Counted from the stretch's first letter, positions 1 to 6,678 are shown. The stretch: DNA of 6,678 bases from Anaeromyxobacter sp. (GCA_020028115.1 JAHWYA010000100.1:1-6678), one strand, 5' to 3'. Program-made: numbers and translations. The notes: a model not told the origin generated them from the sequence alone.

Positions 1-145
1 GATCGCGGCCGGCGCCGGGCTCCGGGCCGTCGCGACGAGCCCGCACGCCGACCTGCTCGCGGCCGCGGCGCGGCGCCACCCGGCCGCCCGCGCGCTGCCG
101 AAGCCGTTCCGAGCCGACGAGCTCGTCGCGCACGTCCCCGCCTAA
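1..145 (+). CDS. C-terminal end of a response-regulator receiver domain protein (partial)
   Basis: This is the last 47 codons of a gene that begins before the window; the reading frame starts at base 2 and stops at TAA 143-145. The tail contains LPKPFRADELVAHV. That matches the end of CheY-like receiver domains, where a conserved Lys followed by Pro-Phe (here K34-P35-F36 of the fragment) comes just before the last helix, typically 'KPF...EL'. The preceding ATSPHADLLAAAARRHPAA fits the usual Thr/Ser strand end followed by an Ala-rich helix. The protein would be a phosphorelay signal receiver, either a stand-alone response regulator or the C-terminal receiver of a hybrid histidine kinase. The phosphorylated Asp lies outside the window, so function and partner cannot be stated. 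The protein ends about 10 residues after the KPF motif, so no output domain follows the receiver. It converges on nuoN. Confidence 0.6.
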   Translation, partial: IAAGAGLRAVATSPHADLLAAAARRHPAARALPKPFRADELVAHVPA

Positions 146-188
146 CACCGAGGACTCGCGCCTTCCTAACACCGAGGACTCGCGCCTT
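141..188. repeat. Tandem 24-bp direct duplication over a stop codon
   Basis: Bases 141-164 and 165-188 are identical 24-bp units in direct tandem. Each begins CCTAACACCGAGG and ends CGCGCCTT. The unit starts within the last sense codon of the upstream gene, so it carries a copy of the TAA stop (143-145 and 167-169). Because 24 is a multiple of three, the second stop is in frame with the first. Each copy also holds the 11-base left arm of the adjacent stem-loop (152-162 and 176-186). A recent replication-slippage duplication is the simplest explanation. Confidence 0.9.
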
Positions 189-201
189 CGGGCGCGAGTC
201 C
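176..201 (+). terminator. Stem-loop with C(TTCG)G tetraloop, probable terminator between convergent genes
   Basis: GGACTCGCGCC (176-186) pairs perfectly with GGCGCGAGTCC (191-201), giving 11 bp around the loop TTCG (187-190). The closing C-G pair makes the very stable cUUCGg tetraloop on the plus-strand RNA. It lies 30 bases after the receiver gene's stop and about 105 bases beyond the nuoN stop on the other strand, so it could end transcripts from both sides. No T-run follows on either strand, so a canonical Rho-independent terminator is not fully supported. T-poor hairpin terminators or Rho-assisted ends are common in GC-rich genomes. Confidence 0.6.
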
Positions 202-213
202 GAGCGGGTGCCG

Positions 214-228
214 TTCCCCGTCGGGGAA
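214..228. other. Small stem-loop in the convergent intergenic region
   Basis: TTCCCC (214-219) pairs with GGGGAA (223-228) across the three-base loop GTC. It sits 13 bases after the large tetraloop hairpin. It could be an accessory pause or 3'-end-protecting structure for either convergent transcript. It is short, and chance hairpins are frequent at this GC content, so the functional reading is weak. Confidence 0.3.
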
Positions 229-272
229 GACGCCCGGGTCGTCGGTGGCGCGTGCCCCGTCCGTAATCGGGG

Positions 273-295
273 GAGGGCGCCCCGCGCCTGCCCTC
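273..295 (-). terminator. Possible stem-loop just after nuoN
   Basis: GAGGGC (273-278) is complementary to GCCCTC (290-295). A competing inner pairing of GGCGC with GCGCC is also possible within the same bases. On the minus strand it begins about 12 bases after the nuoN stop (TAG, 309-307), where a transcript end would be expected. It has no following T-run and is less regular than the 176-201 hairpin, so it may only be a GC-rich chance structure. Confidence 0.3.
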
Positions 296-306
296 GCGGT
301 GGGCGG

Positions 307-1779
307 CTACGAAAGAATGTTGCTCGCCGCCTGCGCGAGGCGCGCGACCGGCTCGGCGAGGACGCCGAGCACGACCACGACGGCGACCGCCGCGCCGAGC
401 GCGAGCGTGAGGCCGGTCGTCGACAGGCCGTCCGGCTCGGCGCCCTCCGCCGGCCGCATGTACATGTAGACGACGACGCGCAGGTAGTAGTACGCGCCGA
501 GCACGCTCGTCAGGACACCGACGATCGCGAGCCCGTAGAGCTGCGCGCCGACCGCCGCCTGGAAGAGGTACAGCTTCGCGACGAACCCCGCGGTGGGCGG
601 GACGCCGGCGAGCGACAGGAGGAAGACCGCCATCGCGAAGGCGAGCGCCGGACGCCGGCGCGCGAGGCCCGCGAAGCGATCGAGGTCCCACGTGTCGGCC
701 GGCTCGTCGTCGCGGCCGCCGCGCCGCTCGACCGCGCCGACGACGGCGAAGGCGCCGATCGCGGTGGCGCTGTAGGCCGCGAGGTAGAAGAGCATCCCCG
801 AGAGCGCCTTGTCGCGCGCGCCCGCCGCCGCCGCCGAGACGATGCCGACGAGCAGGTACCCGGCGTGCGCGATGGACGAGTACGCGAGCATCCGCTTCAC
901 GCTCCGCTGCGGGAGCGCGAGCAGGTTGCCGAACACCATCGTGAGGACCGCGAGCGCCGCGACGATGCCGCCGAGGGCGGTCGCCTGCTCGGTGCCGCCG
1001 CCCATCGCGCCGAGGAAGATCCGGGCGAGGACGGCGAACGCGGCGGTCTTCACGCCCGCGGCCATGAACGCCGTCACCGGCGTGGGGGCGCCCTCGTACA
1101 CGTCCGGGGTCCAGGCGTGGAACGGGACCGCCGCGACCTTGAACGCGACGCCCGCCGCGACGAGGCCGAGGCCGGCGAGGTGCAGCGCGGTGCCGCCGCC
1201 GCGGGACAGGTCCGAGAAGAGCGTCGTGCCCGTCGCGCCGAAGAGGAGCGCCGCGCCGTACAGGAACAGGGCCGACGAGATCGCGCCGAGGACGAGGTAC
1301 TTGAACGCCGCCTCGGCCGGGCGCCGCCCGCGCCGCATGTAGGCGGCGAGCGCGTACGTCGCGAGGCTCATCGTCTCGATGGCGATGAACGCGACGAGGA
1401 AGTCGCTCGCCATCCCGAGGAGCGACATGCCGGCCGCGCCGAACATGGCGAGCGCGTAGAACTCCCCGCGCTCGGCGCCGCGCGCGTCGAGCCACCCCGC
1501 GCCGACGAGCGCCGACAGCGCGAGCCCGCCGCAGACGATCACCGTCACGAAGGCGGAGAAGTTGTCGGACATGCCCTGCCGCCCGAACACGGCGCCGGCC
1601 GGCGGCACCCACGCCGCGTAGAGCCCGGCGGCGGCGGCGAAGGCGACCGTGAGCACCGCCTGGTAGCTGCGGCGGCCGGACACGAGGAACACCTCGGACA
1701 GGAGGAGCGCGATGGCCCCGACGGTGAGGATCGCCACCGGGACGAGTGCCACGAAGTCCTTGGTCGGGAAGCCGGTCAT
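307..1779 (-). CDS. nuoN: NADH-quinone oxidoreductase subunit N (complex I, NuoN)
   Basis: This 490-residue membrane protein is close to the roughly 485 residues of E. coli NuoN. It is the antiporter-like subunit of the complex I membrane arm nearest the quinone side, and it carries one of the proton channels driven by NADH:quinone electron transfer. Nearly the whole protein is hydrophobic helices of the proton-antiporter (Proton_antipo_M) family. Key residues are present: E135 in [11 protein letters not shown]160 in [11 protein letters not shown]214 and H221 in [17 protein letters not shown]244 in [10 protein letters not shown], and K402 in [11 protein letters not shown]. These correspond to the E. 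coli channel residues around E133, K158, K217, H224, K247 and K395. The ATG follows the nuoM stop by one base and has a GAGG 9 bases upstream, so translation is probably coupled to nuoM. The motif order and the paired L-M-N layout argue against an Mrp antiporter or hydrogenase-4 paralogue. It is the last gene of the operon. Confidence 0.96.
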   Translation of the reverse strand: MTGFPTKDFVALVPVAILTVGAIALLLSEVFLVSGRRSYQAVLTVAFAAAAGLYAAWVPPAGAVFGRQGMSDNFSAFVTVIVCGGLALSALVGAGWLDARGAERGEFYALAMFGAAGMSLLGMASDFLVAFIAIETMSLATYALAAYMRRGRRPAEAAFKYLVLGAISSALFLYGAALLFGATGTTLFSDLSRGGGTALHLAGLGLVAAGVAFKVAAVPFHAWTPDVYEGAPTPVTAFMAAGVKTAAFAVLARIFLGAMGGGTEQATALGGIVAALAVLTMVFGNLLALPQRSVKRMLAYSSIAHAGYLLVGIVSAAAAGARDKALSGMLFYLAAYSATAIGAFAVVGAVERRGGRDDEPADTWDLDRFAGLARRRPALAFAMAVFLLSLAGVPPTAGFVAKLYLFQAAVGAQLYGLAIVGVLTSVLGAYYYLRVVVYMYMRPAEGAEPDGLSTTGLTLALGAAVAVVVVLGVLAEPVARLAQAASNILS

Positions 1780-1780
1780 G

Positions 1781-3391
1781 TCAGTGGACCTCGGGGTGGG
1801 CGGGCGCGGCCGGGAGCGGCGCCGGCATGGCCGGGACGCCCGGCAGGGCGGCGCGGGCCGCGAAGGCCGTGGTCTCGGTGCCGACCTGGGGGCCCTGGCC
1901 GAGCCGCACCTCGACCTGCTGGAAGCGCTGGACGAGCCGGTCGACCGCGGGCTTCGCCGGGGCGAGGAACGGCTGCGGCACGAGCCCCATCACGACGATG
2001 AGCGCGATCATCGGGGCGAGGACGAAGCCCTCGCGCAGCGTCAGGTCGGGCAGGTGGCGGTTGTGGTCGTTCGTGAGCTTGCCGAAGAACACGCGCTCGA
2101 CGAGGAGCAGCATGTACACCGCCCCGAGGATGACGCCGGTCGCGGCGAGCGTCGAGAACACCGCGGAGTGGCGGAGGCGCGAGAGCCAGGTGCCGGAGAG
2201 GATGAGGAACTCGCCGACGAACCCGTTCGTGCCGGGGAGCCCGACGGACGAGAGCGTCACGATCACGAAGACGGCCGCGATGAGCGGCACCTGCCGCGCG
2301 AGGCCGCCGTACTCTGAGATGAGCCGCGTGTGCCGGCGCTCGTAGAGCATGCCGACGAGGAGGAACAGGGCGCCCGTCGAGACGCCGTGGTTCAGCATCT
2401 GGTAGACGCCGCCGGTGAGCCCCTCGGCGGAGAGCGCCATGAGCCCCAGCATGACGAAGCCGAGGTGCGAGACGGAGGAGTAGGCGACGAGCCGCTTCAT
2501 GTCGGTCTGCACGAGCGACATGAGCGCGCCGTAGATGATGCCGACGGTCGCGAGCGTGGCGATGAGGGTCCGGAAGTGGAGCGCCGCCTCCGGGAAGAGC
2601 GGCATCGCGTACCGGAAGAAGCCGAAGGTGCCCATCTTGAGGAGCACGCCCGCCAGGATCACGGACCCTGCCGTCGGCGCCTCGGTGTGGGCGTCGGGCA
2701 GCCAGGTGTGGAGCGGGAACATCGGGACCTTCACCGCGAACGCGAGGGCGAAGGCGAGGAAGAGCCAGCGGGCCGCGTCCGGCGAAACTTGAAGGGCCTG
2801 GCGCGCCTCGACGTAGTCGAACGTCCCGCCGTCGTGGAAGTAGACGTACAGGATCGCGAGCAGCATGAGGACGCTCGCGGCGAAGGTGTAGATGAAGAAC
2901 TTCACCGTCGCGTACAGGCGGTTCTGCGAGCCCCACACGCCGATGAGGAGGTACATCGGGATGAGGATGAGCTCCCAGAACACGTAGAAGAGCACGAGGT
3001 CCAGGGCGGCGAAGGTCCCGATCATCGCCGTCTCGAGGACGAGCAGCGCGATCATGAACTCCTTCACCCGGTCCTCGACCGCGTTCCAGGTCGAGAGCAC
3101 GACGATGGGCGTGAGCGCCGTCGTGAGCATCACGAGCAGGAGCGCCACTCCGTCGAGCCCGACGTGGTAGCCGATCCCGAGCGAGGAGATCCAGGGGACG
3201 AACTGCTCGAACTGGAACTCGGGCGCGCCGGGCGAGGCGTCGAAGCCGAACCACAGCCCGAGCGACACGAAGAAGGTGATGAGCGAGAGGACGAACGCGA
3301 AGGCCTTGTGCTGGCGCGCCTCCGTGCCCGGGACGAGCACGAGGGCGAGGGCGCCGAGGGCCGGCAGGAAGGTGGTGATGGTGAGCAACAC
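1781..3391 (-). CDS. nuoM: NADH-quinone oxidoreductase subunit M (complex I, NuoM)
   Basis: This 536-residue polytopic membrane protein is the middle antiporter-like subunit of the complex I proton-pumping arm. The GTG start at 3391 is chosen because GGAGG lies 9 bases upstream (3405-3401), the start follows the nuoL stop by two bases, and the product begins as NuoM proteins do, with a hydrophobic helix ([16 protein letters not shown]). The frame is open far upstream, but that part is antisense to nuoL. Signature residues are E140 in [17 protein letters not shown]221 and H228 in [21 protein letters not shown]252 in [11 protein letters not shown]335 in MLNHGVSTG and E394 in GFVGEFLIL. These match E. 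coli NuoM E144, K234, H241, K265, H348 and E407. After the last helix (about 458-475) there is a polar stretch and an Ala/Pro-rich tail (about 512-533), making it longer than the 509 residues of E. coli. Coupled translation with nuoL and nuoN is likely. Confidence 0.96.
   Translation of the reverse strand: MLLTITTFLPALGALALVLVPGTEARQHKAFAFVLSLITFFVSLGLWFGFDASPGAPEFQFEQFVPWISSLGIGYHVGLDGVALLLVMLTTALTPIVVLSTWNAVEDRVKEFMIALLVLETAMIGTFAALDLVLFYVFWELILIPMYLLIGVWGSQNRLYATVKFFIYTFAASVLMLLAILYVYFHDGGTFDYVEARQALQVSPDAARWLFLAFALAFAVKVPMFPLHTWLPDAHTEAPTAGSVILAGVLLKMGTFGFFRYAMPLFPEAALHFRTLIATLATVGIIYGALMSLVQTDMKRLVAYSSVSHLGFVMLGLMALSAEGLTGGVYQMLNHGVSTGALFLLVGMLYERRHTRLISEYGGLARQVPLIAAVFVIVTLSSVGLPGTNGFVGEFLILSGTWLSRLRHSAVFSTLAATGVILGAVYMLLLVERVFFGKLTNDHNRHLPDLTLREGFVLAPMIALIVVMGLVPQPFLAPAKPAVDRLVQRFQQVEVRLGQGPQVGTETTAFAARAALPGVPAMPAPLPAAPAHPEVH
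1789..1792 (-). promoter_or_regulatory. nuoN Shine-Dalgarno inside the end of nuoM
   Basis: The minus strand reads GAGG, then nine bases (TCCACTGAC), then the nuoN ATG. The site lies within the last codons of nuoM and the spacer contains the nuoM TGA stop. Ribosomes finishing nuoM would therefore be placed at the nuoN start. Confidence 0.6.
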
Positions 3392-3393
3392 GG

Positions 3394-5415
3394 TTAGCGC
3401 CCTCCCGCGCCGAGCACGGTCCAGAGGATGACCGCGGCGGCCATCGCCATGATCGCGGCGTAGCGCTGGACGTCGCCGTTCTGGGCGAGCCGGACGACCC
3501 CGCTGACGAAGGAGACGACCCGCGCGACCCCGTTCACGAGCAGCCCGTCGATCGCGAAGACGTCCACGATGCGCCAGAGCAGGTAGGCGGCGAGCTTCAC
3601 CGGCTCGAGGACGACGGCCGCGTACAGCTCGTCGACGCGGAACTTGTCGACCGCGAGCTGGTAGACCCGCGGGAACCGGTTCGCGAGCGTCACGGGCGCG
3701 TCCGTCGAGGGGCCGACGTACATGACCCACGCGACGAGCGTGCCCGCCGCGGCGATGCCCCAGGCGGCGAAGTACGGCCAGGACGGGTGCGCGCCCGCGT
3801 GGACGTGGCCGGTCGCGAGGAGCCGCTGCGTGCCGCTCTGGAAGACCGGCGCGAGGTAGTGCTCGAAGATCATGCTGCCCGGCAGGGCGAGCACGAGCGC
3901 CACGGTCGCGGCGACGGCGAGGACGAGGAGCGGCACCCACATGACCGGCGACGACTCGTGGGCGTGCTCGGCCGCGTGCGTGCGCGGCTTGCCGAGGAAG
4001 GTGAGCGCGTAGAGCCGCGTCATGTAGAAGGCGGTGCCGAGCGCCGCGACGGCGCCGATGCCGTACGCGATCGGCCCGACCTGGTGCCAGGCCGAGTTGT
4101 GGCTGAAGAGCGCGCTCCCGAGGATCGCGTCCTTCGACCAGAAGCCGGAGAGCGGGACGATGCCGGTCGCCGCGATCGTCGCGATCCCGAAGGTGAGCGC
4201 GGTCCAGGGCATCTTCCGCCACAGGCCGCCCATCTTCCGGATGTCCGTCTCGTCTCCCATCCCGTGCATCACCGACCCCGCCCCGAGGAACAGGCAGCCC
4301 TTGAAGAAGGCGTGGGTGACGAGGTGCAGGATGCCCGCCCACCAGGCGCCGCAGCCGACGCCGATGAACATGAACCCGAGCTGGCTCACGGTGGAGTAGG
4401 CGAGCACCTTCTTGATGTCGGTCTGGACGAAGGCGATGAGCGCCGCGAACAGGGCGGTGAGCGCGCCGACGAAGGTGACCGTCGCCATCGCCGCCGGGGC
4501 GAGGCTGAACAGGTACGAGTTCCGGGCGACGAGGTAGACGCCCGCGGTGACCATCGTCGCCGCGTGGATGAGGGCGGAGACCGGCGTCGGGCCCGCCATC
4601 GCGTCGGGCAGCCAGACGTACAGCGGGAGCTGGGCGGACTTGCCGCACGCGCCGACGAACAGCCCGAGGAGCGCGAAGGAGATCGCCCACTGGAAGGTGC
4701 GGCCGGCGAAGAGCCCGCCCTGGATGATCTGGGAGGGATCGCCGAGGGCGCGCGCCGCCGCGGAGAGCTCGCCGTAGTTCGAGGTGCCGAAGATCGAGAA
4801 GAGGGCGAAGAGGCCGATGAGGAAGCCGAAGTCGCCGATGCGGTTCGTGACGAACGCCTTGCGCCCCGCGTACGCCTTCGCCGGGTCGGTGTACCAGAAC
4901 CCGATGAGCAGGTAGCTGCAGAGGCCGACGCCCTCCCACCCGACGAAGGTGAGGACGAGCGAGTCGCCGAGGACGAGGGTGAGCATCGCCGCGACGAACA
5001 GGTTCAGGTACGTGAAGAACCGGGCGAAGCCCGCGTCGTCCTCGTGCGACATGTACGAGGTCGAGTAGACGTGGATGAGCGTCCCGACGCCCGTGACGAC
5101 CATGATCATCGTCGCGGAGAGCCGGTCGACGAGCAGCCCCCACGTGATCGAGACCAGGGCGCGACCGTCGGGCCCGGGTACCCGGAACCACGGCTCGCCG
5201 CGGAACTGGAGCGTGGTGCCGCCCAGCGCGTGGGAGAAGGCGATCGACGAGACGACGAGCGCCCCGAGCATCGCGCCGATGGCCACGAGCGCGACGTTCC
5301 CCCTCCCGATGCGGCGTCCGACGAGGCCATTGACGATGGCCCCGGCGAGCGGGAAGAGGATGATGGCCCACAAATAGGACTCTGCAGCCGCGGGAGAGGC
5401 TACGATCGGGGGCAT
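3394..5415 (-). CDS. nuoL: NADH-quinone oxidoreductase subunit L (complex I, NuoL)
   Basis: This 673-residue protein is the most distal antiporter-like subunit of complex I. It forms one proton channel and, through a long lateral amphipathic helix, clamps NuoM and NuoN. The antiporter core shows E161 in TFVGWEGVGLCSYLLIGFW, K259 in ACGKSAQLPLYVWLPDAM, H284 in SALIHAATMVTAGVYL, K335-K336 in TDIKKVLAYSTVSQLG, H368 and K372 in THAFFKGCLFLGAGS, and K428-D429 in GFWSKDAIL. These match E. coli E144, K229, H254, the K305 region, H338, K342 and K399-D400. Residues about 585-645 (from FPRVYQLAVDKFRVDELY on) form the lateral helix, followed by a final membrane helix at about 651-668. It exceeds the 613 residues of E. 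coli mainly in loops. ATG 5415 is the only plausible upstream start: no other start codon lies nearby in frame, and the frame further up is antisense to selA. It has no Shine-Dalgarno sequence. A TTG at codon 15 is a less likely alternative. It is the first gene of the nuoL-nuoM-nuoN unit. Confidence 0.96.
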   Translation of the reverse strand: MPPIVASPAAAESYLWAIILFPLAGAIVNGLVGRRIGRGNVALVAIGAMLGALVVSSIAFSHALGGTTLQFRGEPWFRVPGPDGRALVSITWGLLVDRLSATMIMVVTGVGTLIHVYSTSYMSHEDDAGFARFFTYLNLFVAAMLTLVLGDSLVLTFVGWEGVGLCSYLLIGFWYTDPAKAYAGRKAFVTNRIGDFGFLIGLFALFSIFGTSNYGELSAAARALGDPSQIIQGGLFAGRTFQWAISFALLGLFVGACGKSAQLPLYVWLPDAMAGPTPVSALIHAATMVTAGVYLVARNSYLFSLAPAAMATVTFVGALTALFAALIAFVQTDIKKVLAYSTVSQLGFMFIGVGCGAWWAGILHLVTHAFFKGCLFLGAGSVMHGMGDETDIRKMGGLWRKMPWTALTFGIATIAATGIVPLSGFWSKDAILGSALFSHNSAWHQVGPIAYGIGAVAALGTAFYMTRLYALTFLGKPRTHAAEHAHESSPVMWVPLLVLAVAATVALVLALPGSMIFEHYLAPVFQSGTQRLLATGHVHAGAHPSWPYFAAWGIAAAGTLVAWVMYVGPSTDAPVTLANRFPRVYQLAVDKFRVDELYAAVVLEPVKLAAYLLWRIVDVFAIDGLLVNGVARVVSFVSGVVRLAQNGDVQRYAAIMAMAAAVILWTVLGAGGR
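3401..3405 (-). promoter_or_regulatory. nuoM Shine-Dalgarno that decides the GTG start
   Basis: The minus strand carries GGAGG (within GGGAGGG, 3406-3400), nine bases before GTG 3391-3389. The spacer holds the nuoL TAA stop. The nine-base spacing is the same as at nuoN and selA, which supports GTG over the TTG codon next to it. Confidence 0.7.
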
Positions 5416-5496
5416 AGGAGTGGGGCGAAGGATTACCCTCTTGCCGCCGCTTAGACAAGCCTCTTCTCCCTCGAAAACTGCCCGGAGCTTGCGGAC
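5416..5496. promoter_or_regulatory. Divergent nuoL / selA intergenic promoter region
   Basis: These 81 bases separate the nuoL ATG (minus strand) from the selA ATG (plus strand) and must hold the start signals of both genes unless those lie inside the coding regions. The segment is visibly richer in A and T than the flanking genes. On the minus strand TTGTCT (5458-5453) and TAATCC (5435-5430) are 17 bases apart and could be a weak sigma-70-type promoter for nuoL. The -35-like box matches TTGACA at 4 of 6 positions, but the -10-like box is poor. A transcript from it would have a very short leader. No convincing plus-strand promoter boxes for selA were found. Confidence 0.4.
5484..5487 (+). promoter_or_regulatory. 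selA Shine-Dalgarno
   Basis: GGAG lies nine bases before the ATG at 5497-5499. The spacing equals that of nuoM and nuoN and supports this start over downstream candidates. Confidence 0.6.
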
Positions 5497-6678
5497 ATGA
5501 CCGCTCCAAATTCCGCTCCGCCCGCGCCGCTCCCGGAGCTCCGGAAGCTGCCCAAGACCGATCTCCTCCTCGCCGCGGCGGATCGGGCGGGGTTCGTCGC
5601 CCGGCTCGGCCATGGCGCGGTGGTCGAGGCCGTCCGGGAGGTGCTGGAGGAGGCGCGGAAGGCCATCCTGGCCGGCGCCCCCTGCCCTGCCGCGGAGGCA
5701 TTCGAGGCGGCCCTCCTCGCCCGGCTCGTCCCGGCCGGCCGGGGGTCCCTCCGGCCGGTCGTGAACGCGACCGGGGTCGTCGTCCACACGAACCTCGGAC
5801 GGGCGCCGCTCTCGGCGGAGGCGATCGACGCGATGCGGCGGGCGGCCGAGGGCTACTCGAACCTCGAGTACGACCTCGAGGCCGGCGAGCGCGGCGACCG
5901 CTACGGCCACGCCGAGGCGGCCCTCTGCCGGCTGTGCGGCGCCGAGGGCGCCGTGGCGGTGAACAACAACGCCGCGGCGGTGATGCTCGCGCTCGCCGCC
6001 CTCGGCGAGGCGCGGCCCTCCGAGGCGCGGCCGGCGCCGGCCGCCACGGGCGAGCCGCCGCCGGACGGGAGGCCCGAGGTCGTCGTCTCGCGAGGGCAGC
6101 TCGTCGAGATCGGCGGCGGGTTCCGGATCCCGGACGTCCTGCGCCGCTCCGGCGCGGCGCTCGTCGAGGTCGGGACCACGAACCGGACCTACGCGCGGGA
6201 CTACGCCGAGGCGATCGGGCCGCGCACCCGCATCCTCCTCTCGGTGCACCGGTCGAACTTCTCCCTCCGCGGCTTCACCCACGACGCGACGCTCGCCGAG
6301 CTCGTCGCGCTCGCCCGGGCGCACGACCTGTGGGTGGTCGACGACCTCGGCTCGGGCTCGCTCCTCGAGACCGCGCCGCTCGGCCTCGGCGACGAGCCGA
6401 CCGTCCAGGCGCGCGTCGCGGCGGGCGCGGACCTCGTCTGCTTCTCCGGGGACAAGCTCCTCGGCGGCCCGCAGGCGGGGATCCTCGTCGGACGGCTCGA
6501 GGCGATCCGCCGCGTGAAGCGCCACCCGCTCGTGCGGGCGCTGCGGCTCGACAAGGTCACGCTCGCCGCCCTCACGGCGACGCTCGCGCACTACGAGCGC
6601 GGCGAGGCCGCCGCCCGGATCCCGGTCTGGCGCGCGATCGCGCAGGACCCCGCCGCGCTGCGCACGCGCGCGGAGGAG
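5497..6678 (+). CDS. selA: L-seryl-tRNA(Sec) selenium transferase, selenocysteine synthase (partial, 3' end missing)
   Basis: SelA is a cytoplasmic PLP enzyme that converts Ser-tRNA(Sec) to Sec-tRNA(Sec) using selenophosphate from SelD; SelB and the tRNA SelC then insert selenocysteine at UGA. The 394 codons in the window cover the N-terminal tRNA-binding domain (about 1-85, LRKLPKTDLL and GHGAVVEAVREVLEEARKAI) and most of the catalytic fold-type I domain. Visible signatures are VVNATGVVVHTNLGRAPLS (88-106), the stretch from YSNLEYDLEAGERG to DRYGH (120-138), VNNNAAAV (155-162), RGQLVEIGGGFRIPDV, EVGTTNRTY, VVDDLGSGSLLE (280-291) and SGDKLLGGPQAG (317-328), with the PLP-binding Lys at K320 (E. 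coli K295). About 70-100 C-terminal residues should lie beyond the window. Relative to E. coli there is an extra Pro/Ala-rich loop at about 172-193. ATG 5497 is supported by GGAG nine bases upstream and by the early match to SelA N-termini. It is transcribed away from nuoL. Confidence 0.95.
   Translation, partial: MTAPNSAPPAPLPELRKLPKTDLLLAAADRAGFVARLGHGAVVEAVREVLEEARKAILAGAPCPAAEAFEAALLARLVPAGRGSLRPVVNATGVVVHTNLGRAPLSAEAIDAMRRAAEGYSNLEYDLEAGERGDRYGHAEAALCRLCGAEGAVAVNNNAAAVMLALAALGEARPSEARPAPAATGEPPPDGRPEVVVSRGQLVEIGGGFRIPDVLRRSGAALVEVGTTNRTYARDYAEAIGPRTRILLSVHRSNFSLRGFTHDATLAELVALARAHDLWVVDDLGSGSLLETAPLGLGDEPTVQARVAAGADLVCFSGDKLLGGPQAGILVGRLEAIRRVKRHPLVRALRLDKVTLAALTATLAHYERGEAAARIPVWRAIAQDPAALRTRAEE
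6006..6032 (+). repeat. Two 12-bp direct repeats, 15-base period, inside selA
   Basis: CGAGGCGCGGCC occurs at 6006-6017 and again at 6021-6032. The 15-base offset gives two in-frame copies of an E-A-R-P-(S/A) pentapeptide (residues 171-175 and 176-180). The repeat lies at the front of the Pro/Ala-rich insert of SelA and looks like an in-frame slippage expansion. Confidence 0.8.

Noticed and set aside
208..2001. Long plus-strand open frame of 597 codons opposite nuoN and the end of nuoM
   Set aside because: Its product is an Arg/Glu/Asp/His-rich low-complexity string with no fold signal. It is a mirror of G/C-ending codons in real genes with clear family residues, a usual artefact in GC-rich DNA.
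2330..3397. Plus-strand open frame of 355 codons opposite nuoM
   Set aside because: It has the same charged, repetitive composition as other antisense shadows, while nuoM on the other strand has all key residues intact.
307..5415. Mrp-type antiporter or membrane-bound hydrogenase instead of complex I
   Set aside because: The three genes have NuoL, NuoM and NuoN type-specific motifs in the standard order. NuoL has the C-terminal lateral helix, and no hydrogenase or small Mrp subunits are adjacent.
3787..5454. Plus-strand open frame of 555 codons opposite nuoL
   Set aside because: It is antisense to an intact nuoL and its product is a low-complexity charged sequence.
3392..5701. Upstream extension of the nuoM frame, suggesting a larger fused protein
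   Set aside because: The frame runs out of phase through nuoL and is Arg/Pro-rich. The GTG at 3391 with GGAGG nine bases upstream starts a protein with a proper NuoM N-terminus.
5416..6591. Upstream extension of the nuoL frame by 392 codons, suggesting a fusion protein
   Set aside because: The extension is entirely antisense to selA and the intergenic region and has charged low-complexity composition. NuoL proteins begin at about ATG 5415.
1..6678. A previously undescribed multi-gene system, mobile element, CRISPR array, tRNA or other RNA gene
   Set aside because: Almost all of the window is covered by four recognisable genes, and the two intergenic regions (161 and 81 bases) hold only short repeats, hairpins and start signals.

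Overview
The window is a high-GC, gene-dense bacterial segment in which nearly every codon ends in G or C. It suggests a GC-rich aerobic or facultative bacterium that makes selenoproteins. A myxobacterium such as Anaeromyxobacter or another GC-rich proteobacterial relative would fit, but that placement is inference from base composition and gene content and was not tested by any search.

Layout from left to right. Bases 1-145 (+) are the 3' end of a gene whose last 47 residues look like the end of a response-regulator receiver domain. Bases 146-306 are a convergent intergenic region. It holds a tandem 24-bp duplication that copies the stop codon, a perfect 11-bp stem closed by a C(TTCG)G tetraloop (the likely terminator), and two weaker stem-loops. 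Bases 307-5415 (-) are three tightly packed genes read right to left: nuoL, nuoM, nuoN. They encode the three large antiporter-like membrane subunits of respiratory complex I, separated by 2 and 1 bases. Bases 5416-5496 are a short divergent intergenic region, more AT-rich than its surroundings. Bases 5497-6678 (+) are the first 394 codons of selA (selenocysteine synthase), cut by the window edge.

NuoL, NuoM and NuoN form the distal proton-pumping arm of NADH:quinone oxidoreductase. The Lys and Glu residues known to carry protons are all visible, so the three genes look intact and functional. No nuoK lies directly upstream of nuoL; selA sits there head to head instead. The distal-arm genes therefore start their own transcript here and must rely on other nuo genes elsewhere. 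SelA converts seryl-tRNA(Sec) to selenocysteinyl-tRNA(Sec) and has no evident functional link to complex I beyond sharing the divergent promoter region.

I found no mobile element, CRISPR array, RNA gene or novel multi-gene system. The points worth a second look are small: the duplicated stop and terminator arm, the absent nuoK with the selA-nuoL divergence, the leader of nuoL with no Shine-Dalgarno sequence, a repeat-derived Pro/Ala insert in SelA, and a Pro/Ala tail on NuoM.
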